A stretch of DNA of 64,000 nt from Candidatus Dechloromonas phosphorivorans (GTDB lineage Bacteria; Pseudomonadota; Gammaproteobacteria; Burkholderiales; Rhodocyclaceae), in assembly GCA_016714975.1 (NCBI GenBank), contig JADKBR010000026.1:80399-144398 (forward strand). Direction: 5' to 3'. A program made the translations under genes and the position numbers. Below are positions 1 through 6,480 of this stretch, piece after piece. Each line of letters opens with the position of its first letter. Position 1 is the first letter of the stretch. The notes under the pieces were generated by a model that did no database searches, was not told the origin of the DNA, and saw only the letters and a program-made list of their open reading frames with translations.

Positions 1-18
1 AGTAACTTGGATACCCAT
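1..18 (-). CDS. cysA: Sulfate/thiosulfate ABC transporter ATPase, first six codons (partial)
   Basis: Only the start codon and five more codons (MGIQVT) lie inside the window; the rest is beyond the left edge. The ATG is preceded by GGAGAG and follows the cysW stop by two bases. Downstream of sbp-cysT-cysW the expected gene is the CysA ATPase, whose proteins often begin with a short stretch of this kind. The identity rests on operon order, not on visible motifs. Confidence 0.5.
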
Positions 19-20
19 GA

Positions 21-914
21 TTAGCTCTCCGAGGGTTTTTGCGATTCGCTGATCTGTTTGCGGGTCTGCCGCTCGACCAGGGTCTTCAGCCCCAGCGTGA
101 CGATGGCGAGCATGGCCAGCAGGGATGCCACGGCAAAGGCGGCGGCGTAGTTGTATTCGTTGTAGAGAATTTCCACATGCAGCGGCATGGTGTTGGTCAG
201 GCCGCGGATATGTCCGGAAACCACGGAAACGGCACCGAACTCGCCCATCGCCCGGGCGTTGCAGAGAATCACGCCATAAAGCAGGCCCCATTTGATGTTG
301 GGCAGCGTCGTATGCCAGAACACCTGCCAGCCGGAAGCGCCGAGCACCACCGCCGCTTCCTCTTCTTCGGCGCCCTGGGCTTCCATCAGCGGGATCAATT
401 CGCGCGCGACAAAGGGGAAGGTCACGAAGATGGTGGCCAGCACAATGCCTGGCACGGCAAACAGGATCTTGATGTCGTGCTCGGCCAGCCACGGGCCGAA
501 CCAGCCCTGGGCGCCGAAAATCAGCACGTAGATCAGACCGGAAACGACCGGCGAGATCGAGAACGGCAGGTCGATCAGCGTGATCAGGAAGCGCTTGCCG
601 CGGAATTCGAACTTGGCGATCGCCCACGCCGCCGAGACGCCGAACACCACGTTCAGGGGCACGGCAATGGCGGCCGTAATCAGGGTCAGCCTGATTGCCG
701 CCAGCGCGTCGTGATTGGTCAGCGCAGACAGATAGACATCCCAGCCCTTTCGCAGCGCCTGGACGAAGACCGTGGCCAGCGGAAAGAGCAGAAAGATGAC
801 GAAGAAGCTCAGGGCAACGGTGATCAGCGTTAGCTTGATCCAGGCGGGCTCACGAGTACTGGGCGTCTCATAGCGCTCCAGCCCGCCCGGTTGCAATGCG
901 ATGCTCGCGCTCAT
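21..914 (-). CDS. cysW: Sulfate ABC transporter permease CysW
   Basis: A 297-residue inner-membrane permease of the sulfate/thiosulfate importer. The first membrane segment (about residues 27-50) follows a polar N-terminus, and about five more hydrophobic segments follow. The cytoplasmic EAA loop that contacts the ATPase is visible near residue 185 (EEEEAAVVLGASGWQVF). The start codon is separated from the cysT stop by a single base, so the two are translated together. CysW normally pairs with CysT as a heterodimeric channel fed by the Sbp or CysP binding protein. Family and context agree; nothing unusual was seen. Confidence 0.93.
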   Translation of the reverse strand: MSASIALQPGGLERYETPSTREPAWIKLTLITVALSFFVIFLLFPLATVFVQALRKGWDVYLSALTNHDALAAIRLTLITAAIAVPLNVVFGVSAAWAIAKFEFRGKRFLITLIDLPFSISPVVSGLIYVLIFGAQGWFGPWLAEHDIKILFAVPGIVLATIFVTFPFVARELIPLMEAQGAEEEEAAVVLGASGWQVFWHTTLPNIKWGLLYGVILCNARAMGEFGAVSVVSGHIRGLTNTMPLHVEILYNEYNYAAAFAVASLLAMLAIVTLGLKTLVERQTRKQISESQKPSES

Positions 915-915
915 G

Positions 916-1752
916 TCAGGCTCCCTTCGTGTAACGGCCGTTCATCCAGCCCTGCAACCCGTTGATCACGAGCAGGAGGATGAAGGAGATGAGCAGCATG
1001 ACCGAGGCAATGGCGGTAGCGCCCTGGTAGTCATACTGTTCCAGTTTGGTAATGATCATCAGCGGCGTGATTTCCGACACCATCGGCATGTTGCCGGCAA
1101 TGAAGATGACCGAACCGTACTCGCCCACCGCCCGGGCAAAGGCCATGGCAAAGCCGGTCAGCAGGGCCGGCGCCACGTGCGGCAGGATGATTTTCAGGAA
1201 AGTCTGCCAGCGCGAAGCGCCGAGACCGGCAGCCGCTTCTTCGACTTCCTTTTCAAGGTCGGCCAGCACCGGCTGCACGGTACGCACGACGAACGGCAGA
1301 CCGATGAAGATCAGCGCGATCAGCACGCCTTTTGGTGTGTACGCGATCTCGATACCGAACGGCGCCAGCAGGCTACCGATCGGGCCATTCGGTGCGTACA
1401 GCGCAGCCAGCGCAATCCCGGCAACCGCGGTGGGCAGCGCGAACGGCAGATCGACCAGCGCATCAACCAGCCCCTTGCCGGGAAAGCGATAACGCACCAG
1501 CACCCAGGCGAAAATCAGGCCGAAAATGACGTTGACCGCGGCAGCCACCAAGGACGCGCCAAAAGTGAGCTTGTAACTCGCCACCACGCGCGGCTCGGTC
1601 ACCGCGGACCAGAAGGACTCCCAGCCCATGCCGACCGTGTTGGTCACCACTGCCGACAGCGGGATAAGGACGATCAGGGTCAGATAGAAGATCGTATACC
1701 CGAGAGACAATCGAAAGCCCGGTAACGGGCTGAAGTTCTTGAAACTTGCCAT
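916..1752 (-). CDS. cysT: Sulfate ABC transporter permease CysT (CysU)
   Basis: A permease of 278 residues from the ATG at 1752 (MASFKNFSPLPGF). An upstream in-frame ATG at 1806 would add an 18-residue polar tail that the family lacks, so the shorter start is preferred. The EAA loop (EKEVEEAAAGLGASRWQ) lies in the C-terminal half, and six hydrophobic segments can be traced. It forms the second half of the sulfate channel with CysW. It is separated from sbp by a hairpin and a very AT-rich stretch (about 1830-1890), so cysTWA probably has its own promoter. Confidence 0.93.
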   Translation of the reverse strand: MASFKNFSPLPGFRLSLGYTIFYLTLIVLIPLSAVVTNTVGMGWESFWSAVTEPRVVASYKLTFGASLVAAAVNVIFGLIFAWVLVRYRFPGKGLVDALVDLPFALPTAVAGIALAALYAPNGPIGSLLAPFGIEIAYTPKGVLIALIFIGLPFVVRTVQPVLADLEKEVEEAAAGLGASRWQTFLKIILPHVAPALLTGFAMAFARAVGEYGSVIFIAGNMPMVSEITPLMIITKLEQYDYQGATAIASVMLLISFILLLVINGLQGWMNGRYTKGA

Positions 1753-1888
1753 AACATTTCCCTGATGAGAGTTTTCTCGTTCGCTCCGCTTGCTGCATTG
1801 CAGCATTCATTGCCCGAAGTGTAGGGGAAAGCGCTTTATAGGACAAAATACTTAAATTGAAATAGTTAAGATTAAATACATATAACAA

Positions 1889-1917
1889 AGGGCGAAGGGC
1901 TTTCGCCGCTTCGCCCT
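1889..1917 (-). terminator. Probable terminator after sbp
   Basis: A nine-base perfect stem (AGGGCGAAG paired with CTTCGCCCT) with an 11-base loop, followed on the minus strand by TTTGTTA. It lies about 20 bases beyond the sbp stop and before the AT-rich leader of cysT. It may attenuate transcription between the abundant binding protein and the permease genes. Confidence 0.6.
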
Positions 1918-1934
1918 CTTCACTTACCAGGAGC

Positions 1935-2942
1935 TTATTTCTTGCCGGTCGGAATATAGATCTGGTCGAAGGTGCCACCATCGGAGAAATGCACCTTCTG
2001 TGCGTTGCGCCAACCACCGAAAGCCTTTTCGATGGTCACCAGCTTGACCTTGGCGAACTGCTTGGCATATTTGGCGGCAATCTTGGCGTCCTGTGGCCGG
2101 TAGAAGTGCTTCGCGGCAAGTTCTTGGCCTTCCGGCGAATACAGGTACTCAAGGTAAGCCTGCGCCACCTTGCGCGTGCCGCGCTTGTCGACGGTCTTGT
2201 CGACGACACTGACCGGCGGCTCGGCGAGGATGGACAGCGACGGCGTGACGATTTCAAACTTGTCGCCGAGTTCCTTGAGCGACAGGTAGGCTTCGTTTTC
2301 CCAAGCCAGCAATACGTCGCCGATACCGCGTTCGACGAAGGTCGTCGTCGAGCCGCGCGCGCCGGAATCGAGCACCTTGACGTTCTTGAAGATCTGCCCG
2401 ACGAATTCCTTGGCCTTGGCTTCGTTGCCGCCCGGCTGTTCGAGGGCGTAGGCCCAGGCTGCCAGGTAGTTCCAGCGGGCGCCGCCGGAGGTCTTGGGGT
2501 TCGGCGTGATGATGCCGACGTCCGGCTTGACCAGGTCGTTCCAGTCCTTGATCCCCTTGGGGTTGCCCTTGCGCACCAAAAAGACGATGGTCGAGGTATA
2601 GGGCGAGGAGTTGTTCGGCAAGCGTTTCTGCCAGTCCGCCGGGATCAGGCCCTTGTCGGAAATCGCGTCAATGTCGTAGGCCAGCGCCAGCGTCACGACA
2701 TCGGCGTCGAGGCCGTCGATGACGGCGCGCGCCTGCTTGCCGGAACCGCCATGCGACTGGTTGATGGTGACATTGTCGCCGGCCTTGGCTTTCCAGTACT
2801 TGGCAAAGGCTGCGTTGTACTCCTGATAGAGTTCGCGCGTCGGATCGTACGAGACATTGAGCAGCGTGACGTCGGCCGCCAGGGCATTGCCGGCAACCAG
2901 CGATGCGGCGAGCAGGCCGGCAATGATGGATCTGATTTTCAT
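1935..2942 (-). CDS. sbp: Periplasmic sulfate-binding protein Sbp
   Basis: A secreted protein of 335 residues that delivers sulfate to CysTWA. From the ATG at 2942 there is a clear signal peptide (MKIRSIIAGLLAASLVAGNALA) and the mature protein begins ADVTLLNVSYDPTREL, a hallmark of the Sbp/CysP family. Later family landmarks include DVVTLALAYDIDA, KTSGGARWNYLAAW and a C-terminal SPEGQELAAKHFYRP. An alternative ATG at 3008 would bury the signal peptide behind 22 residues and was rejected. It is the first gene of the sulfate operon. Its upstream region (2943-3067) is AT-rich near 3000-3045. Confidence 0.93.
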   Translation of the reverse strand: MKIRSIIAGLLAASLVAGNALAADVTLLNVSYDPTRELYQEYNAAFAKYWKAKAGDNVTINQSHGGSGKQARAVIDGLDADVVTLALAYDIDAISDKGLIPADWQKRLPNNSSPYTSTIVFLVRKGNPKGIKDWNDLVKPDVGIITPNPKTSGGARWNYLAAWAYALEQPGGNEAKAKEFVGQIFKNVKVLDSGARGSTTTFVERGIGDVLLAWENEAYLSLKELGDKFEIVTPSLSILAEPPVSVVDKTVDKRGTRKVAQAYLEYLYSPEGQELAAKHFYRPQDAKIAAKYAKQFAKVKLVTIEKAFGGWRNAQKVHFSDGGTFDQIYIPTGKK

Positions 2943-3067
2943 GATGACTCCGTTCGGTTGAGGTGGAGCGGAGTCTAAGAAGATCGTTCGTGCGCCAGAA
3001 CGAATCATTCTTCATTTGCTTATACGTCGATCGCGAAATAACAATTGCCGGGCGCTGATGACGCCAC

Positions 3068-3418
3068 TCACCCCCCGGATTCTTCTCCCGCCTGCTGTAT
3101 CCGATAGCCGTGCGCCTGCAGCAGACGAACGGCCTGCTCGACGTTCCTGCGCGTCTTTCCGGGCAGTCTTTGCCCCTCAGGTGTCTGCGGTTTCAGTTCA
3201 CAGCCATGGGCTTGCAGCCAAGCACTGATCGCCTGCAAGCCTTTCTGTCCGATGCCTTCTGCTTGCTGCAGGCGACGGTAGCCAAGCGCGGCGACTTCGG
3301 CCGGGGAAAATTCCGGGCGGTCGAATATCTTGCGCAGGGCGTTCTGTTGCAGGGTCGGCAAGCAGTTCATGGCACGCGCCGCTGCACTGTCCGAACCGTT
3401 GCTCGGTTTGTCTGCCAT
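3068..3418 (-). CDS. Small helix-hairpin-helix-like protein, function unknown
   Basis: A 116-residue soluble protein without signal peptide. The middle (about residues 38-70) resembles a helix-hairpin-helix or RNA polymerase alpha C-terminal-like fold: SPAEVAALGYRRLQQAEGIG followed by QKGLQAISAWLQAHG. Such modules often bind nucleic acid. A second shorter LLQAHGY segment lies near the C-terminus. GGAG lies nine bases before the start. It sits alone between sbp and the divergent fccAB genes, and I see no functional link to them. The name is a fold guess only. Confidence 0.6.
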   Translation of the reverse strand: MADKPSNGSDSAAARAMNCLPTLQQNALRKIFDRPEFSPAEVAALGYRRLQQAEGIGQKGLQAISAWLQAHGCELKPQTPEGQRLPGKTRRNVEQAVRLLQAHGYRIQQAGEESGG

Positions 3419-3567
3419 GGATTGGATCTCCGACTCCGGATGGTCATTCGCAAGAAGAGGGCTTGGGCCTGAGATTAGGACGGGTCGGCGAGCCTCGCAA
3501 CGACGATTTGCTGATAACGATATGCCCGATCGGCAAGCCCCGAAGCGATGCCAGGCCCTGCACTTCT

Positions 3568-3588
3568 TTGCATATGAAAAATAATTCG
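3568..3588 (+). promoter_or_regulatory. AT-rich CATATGAAAA box upstream of fccA
   Basis: The sequence TTGCATATGAAAAATAATTC lies about 105 bases before the fccA start in an otherwise GC-rich stretch (3419-3692) that has no gene. The same CATATGAA core recurs upstream of the phasin (21371) and the YeeE/EAL intergenic region (23121). It may be a shared operator or promoter element; the binding factor is unknown. Confidence 0.35.
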
Positions 3589-3692
3589 TTGGTCAGACAG
3601 CTTCGATCCTGCACATTCACAGCGATTGAAACCGCCGGCGGCTCGGGTTTGTGCAATCCACACCGGCCAAGGCACATCGACAGGGAGAATCC

Positions 3693-4004
3693 ATGAAACG
3701 CCTCTTGCCATTGCTCGGACTGCTGGCTTCCGCCGCGGCTCTTTCCGCGGAAGGGAACACCCAGCCCACTGCGCCGGCGCCCTTCCCCTATTTCGTCGCC
3801 AACTGCTTCAACTGCCACGGCACCGAAGGCCGGGTCAATTCCGCGATTCCGGCAATCGCCGGGCGCGACAAGGCGTATCTGGAAGAAACCCTGAAGGCCT
3901 ACAAGGCCGGCACCAAGCAGGCCACGATCATGAATCAGTTGGCCAAGGGCTATACCGATGAAGAAATCGTCGTACTCGCCGATTACTTTTCCCGTCAGAA
4001 ATAG
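3693..4004 (+). CDS. fccA: Monoheme cytochrome c subunit of flavocytochrome c sulfide dehydrogenase
   Basis: A 103-residue periplasmic class I cytochrome c. The ATG at 3693 follows CAGGGAG and begins a signal peptide cleaved near residue 19. The single heme site is CFNCH (residues 38-42), and a probable distal methionine ligand occurs in ATIMNQL near residue 83. The gene ends six bases before fccB, so it should accept electrons from the sulfide-oxidising flavoprotein. It carries one heme, whereas the Allochromatium FccA is diheme; it could equally be called SoxE/SoxX-like, but the adjacency to fccB argues for FccA. Confidence 0.85.
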   Translation: MKRLLPLLGLLASAAALSAEGNTQPTAPAPFPYFVANCFNCHGTEGRVNSAIPAIAGRDKAYLEETLKAYKAGTKQATIMNQLAKGYTDEEIVVLADYFSRQK

Positions 4005-4010
4005 GGGGCG

Positions 4011-5318
4011 ATGACCATGTCCCTGATCAACAATGACCGCCGCCGCCTGCTTCAGGCCTTCGGTGCCTCCGCCACACTGGCCGGCGCCGCGCTGCTGCCC
4101 GGCGGAGCCTTCGCCGCCCCGAAGAAGGGCAAGAAACTCGGCCGTGTCGTCGTCATCGGCGCCGGCTTCGGCGGCGCCACTGCCGCCAAGTACCTGCGCA
4201 AATGGAGCGACGGCGCCATCGAGGTGGTGCTCATCGAGCGCAACAAGGAATTCATCTCCTGCCCGACTTCCAATGAAGTGCTGGCCGGCCATCGCGAGTT
4301 CGACACACTCGTCCACAGCTTCGATGGCTTGAAGAAGAACTGGGGGATCAAGATGGTGCACGCCGCGGTGACCGCGGTCGACCCGGAAAAGCGGACGGTC
4401 AAGACCGATCGCGGCGACAGCTTCACTTACGATCACCTGGTCATCTCGCCGGGCATCGATTTCAACTTCGGCGCCGTCACCGGCTACGACGAAGCGGCCC
4501 AGAAGAAGATCCTGCACGCCTGGAAAGCCGGCCCGCAGACCGTCGCGTTGCGCAAGCAACTGGTCGATCTGCCCGATGGCGGCACCTTCATCATCTCGAT
4601 TCCGAAAGCACCCTACCGCTGCCCGCCCGGACCCTACGAGCGCGCTGGCCTGGTTGCCAGCTACTTCAAGGTGCACAAGCCGAACGCGAAGATCCTCGTC
4701 CTAGACGCCAACGACAAGATCATTTCCAAGACCAAGCTGTTCGCCGACAACTGGGCCAGCGACTACAAGGGCATTATCGAGTATCGTCCGAACTGGAATA
4801 CGGTCGAAATCAACGCCGAGTCGAACATCATCACCAGCGAAATCGGCGACCGTGAGCGCGGTGACGTGATCAACCTGATCCCGCCGCAGACCGCCGGCAA
4901 GATCGCCCACGACATCGGCGTCGTCAACGCCAACAACCGCTGGGCGACGGTCGACTGGGTGACGCTCGAGTCGACCGCCGTGAAGAATGTTCACGTTCTC
5001 GGCGACGCGACCCTGTCGGCGCCACTGATGCCGAAATCCGGCCACATCGCCAACCAGCACGGCAAGGCAGCGGCGGCGGCGATCTTCGAAATCCTCTCGG
5101 GACGCGAGGCCCGTCCGACGCTGATGGCCAACACCTGCTACTCGCTGGTCGACGACCGGCGCGCCATCCACGTCGATTCGGTGCACCGCTGGAACCCCGA
5201 GAAGAAGCAGTTGCTGGTGGTCGAAGGTTCGGGCGGCGTCTCGAAGGAACCGTCTGTCGAGGAAGGCTTGTACGCCCGGGCGTGGGCCAAGAACATCTGG
5301 TCGGACATCCTTTCATGA
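4011..5318 (+). CDS. fccB: Flavocytochrome c sulfide dehydrogenase, FAD subunit
   Basis: A 435-residue periplasmic flavoprotein that oxidises sulfide to polysulfide or sulfur and passes electrons to FccA. The N-terminus has a twin-arginine-type signal (RRRLLQAFGASATLAGAALL). A Rossmann motif follows at residues 47-55 (VVIGAGFGG). C84 in SCPTSNEV matches the cysteine that covalently holds FAD in Allochromatium FccB. C204 (PYRCPPGPY) and C376 (ANTCYSLV) match the spacing of its redox-active disulfide. The start may be the first ATG (4011) or the one at 4017. It is co-transcribed with fccA. Confidence 0.93.
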   Translation: MTMSLINNDRRRLLQAFGASATLAGAALLPGGAFAAPKKGKKLGRVVVIGAGFGGATAAKYLRKWSDGAIEVVLIERNKEFISCPTSNEVLAGHREFDTLVHSFDGLKKNWGIKMVHAAVTAVDPEKRTVKTDRGDSFTYDHLVISPGIDFNFGAVTGYDEAAQKKILHAWKAGPQTVALRKQLVDLPDGGTFIISIPKAPYRCPPGPYERAGLVASYFKVHKPNAKILVLDANDKIISKTKLFADNWASDYKGIIEYRPNWNTVEINAESNIITSEIGDRERGDVINLIPPQTAGKIAHDIGVVNANNRWATVDWVTLESTAVKNVHVLGDATLSAPLMPKSGHIANQHGKAAAAAIFEILSGREARPTLMANTCYSLVDDRRAIHVDSVHRWNPEKKQLLVVEGSGGVSKEPSVEEGLYARAWAKNIWSDILS

Positions 5319-5327
5319 GCAAGCATC

Positions 5328-5903
5328 GTGGATAGGGTGCTGATCGTCCCCGGACTGCGCAACAGCGGTCCGGACCACTGGCAAAGCTGGCTCGAAAACG
5401 TACTGCCCGACACCCACCGCGTCGTCCAGAATAACTGGGAGCAGCCCTGCCTGAGCGACTGGGCCGCACGCGTTCGCGAGGAGATTGATGCGCAAGGCGA
5501 GCCAGTATGGGTGGTCGCCCACAGTTTCGGATGCCTTGCCGCAGTGACCGCCGGGCTCGTGCGCGGCGAGCGCATACGCGGGGCGCTTCTCGTGGCGCCT
5601 GCCGACCCCGATCACTTCAGCGAGCCGGCGGCCTTGCTCGAGGAACGACTGGCGTTCCCGAGCGTGGTCGTCGCGAGCGAAAACGATCCGTGGGTCGCGA
5701 CCAACGTCGCCCGGCATTGGGCAAGGCATTGGGGCAGCGATTTCGTCAACGTCGGCGCAGCCGGCCACATCAACGTCGATTCGGGTCACGGACCGTGGCC
5801 CGAAGTCCTGCAGTTGCTGGAACGCCTGCGCGTGGGCACATCGCCTGCCGGACCCGTTTCGCAACAGGCCCGCCCGTTAGATGCATTTCGTATATGCATC
5901 TGA
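5328..5903 (+). CDS. RBBP9/YdeN-type alpha/beta hydrolase
   Basis: A 191-residue cytoplasmic hydrolase of the small RBBP9/YdeN serine hydrolase family. The N-terminus VLIVPGLRNSGPDHWQSWLE is typical, the nucleophile elbow is AHSFGCLA (serine near residue 66), and a late VGAAGHINVDSGHGPWPE supplies the histidine. Translation starts at GTG 5328, ten bases after the fccB stop; a closer ATG at 5315 leads to a stop after six codons. The gene probably belongs to the fccAB transcript. The substrate is unknown. Its last codons overlap a perfect inverted repeat at 5880-5900. Confidence 0.8.
   Translation: MDRVLIVPGLRNSGPDHWQSWLENVLPDTHRVVQNNWEQPCLSDWAARVREEIDAQGEPVWVVAHSFGCLAAVTAGLVRGERIRGALLVAPADPDHFSEPAALLEERLAFPSVVVASENDPWVATNVARHWARHWGSDFVNVGAAGHINVDSGHGPWPEVLQLLERLRVGTSPAGPVSQQARPLDAFRICI
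5880..5900. promoter_or_regulatory. Perfect inverted repeat, candidate operator for the ArsR-type gene
   Basis: GATGCAT and ATGCATC form a perfect 7-base inverted repeat with a 7-base AT-rich spacer, inside an AT-rich island that continues TGAATATTCG. It lies at the very end of the hydrolase gene and about 195 bases upstream of the ArsR-type regulator. No T-run follows, so it is unlikely to be a terminator. ArsR-family repressors bind such dyads; assignment is an inference. Confidence 0.4.
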
Positions 5904-6095
5904 ATATTCGTTCGTTTGCTTCAATATGGGCAGGCCGTACACTCCGGCCATCGTCCCAGCCGGCGGGGGCGCGCGCTATCTGCCTGCCGCAATTCCGCGC
6001 TCGCCGCGGCGTTGACCGCAGCATTGCGAGCAAGGGGCGCGACGGCCCGCCTTGCCGGAAATCCCCGCTGATCCGAGTTGCCAGGAACGAATACC

Positions 6096-6389
6096 ATGCA
6101 GGCAGGCTGGAGCGACAAGCAGATCAACCTGACCGCCAGACGGCTCAAGGCGATCGCACAACCGCTCCGCCTGGGCATAATCTGCCTGCTTGCCGAAGGC
6201 GAACGCTCGGTCGGCAAAATCTGTGACGCCCTCGGCACGACGCAGCCCAACATCTCCCAGCACCTCGGCGTGCTGGCAGACCAGAAAGTCCTGACCTCGA
6301 GGAAAGACGCCAACCGGGTCTATTACTCGATCGCGGATGCCCGGCTGCTGGAGGTGATTGAACTGCTCAGGACCACCCACTGCTCCTGA
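6096..6389 (+). CDS. ArsR/SmtB-family transcriptional regulator
   Basis: A 97-residue winged-helix repressor. The fold is visible: LKAIAQPLRLGIICLLAEGE (helices 1-2), SVGKICDALGTTQPNISQHL (helix-turn-helix, residues 38-57), then a beta wing with SRKDANRVYYSI. It has cysteines at 30, 43 and 96. C30 in the IICLLAEGE segment and the C-terminal C96 are placed roughly like the dithiol of persulfide sensors of the SqrR/BigR type, which would suit the neighbouring sulfide dehydrogenase. The ATG at 6096 has AGGAA upstream and is preferred over TTG at 6078. The effector is inferred, not shown. Confidence 0.82.
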   Translation: MQAGWSDKQINLTARRLKAIAQPLRLGIICLLAEGERSVGKICDALGTTQPNISQHLGVLADQKVLTSRKDANRVYYSIADARLLEVIELLRTTHCS

Positions 6390-6430
6390 GCAGCCTTCTT
6401 GTGCGCCGGCAAACCGCCTCCATGAATACG

Positions 6431-6454
6431 AACGGACCCGCATTCGGGCCCGTT
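6431..6454. terminator. Hairpin between convergent arsR-type and cysteine desulfurase genes
   Basis: AACGGACCC pairs with GGGCCCGTT around a six-base loop, with one non-Watson-Crick position. It lies midway between two convergent stop codons, so it may stop transcripts from either side. No strong T-run is present on either strand. Confidence 0.4.
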
Positions 6455-6480
6455 CCTGATGGCAGCGACAGGTGATAGCC

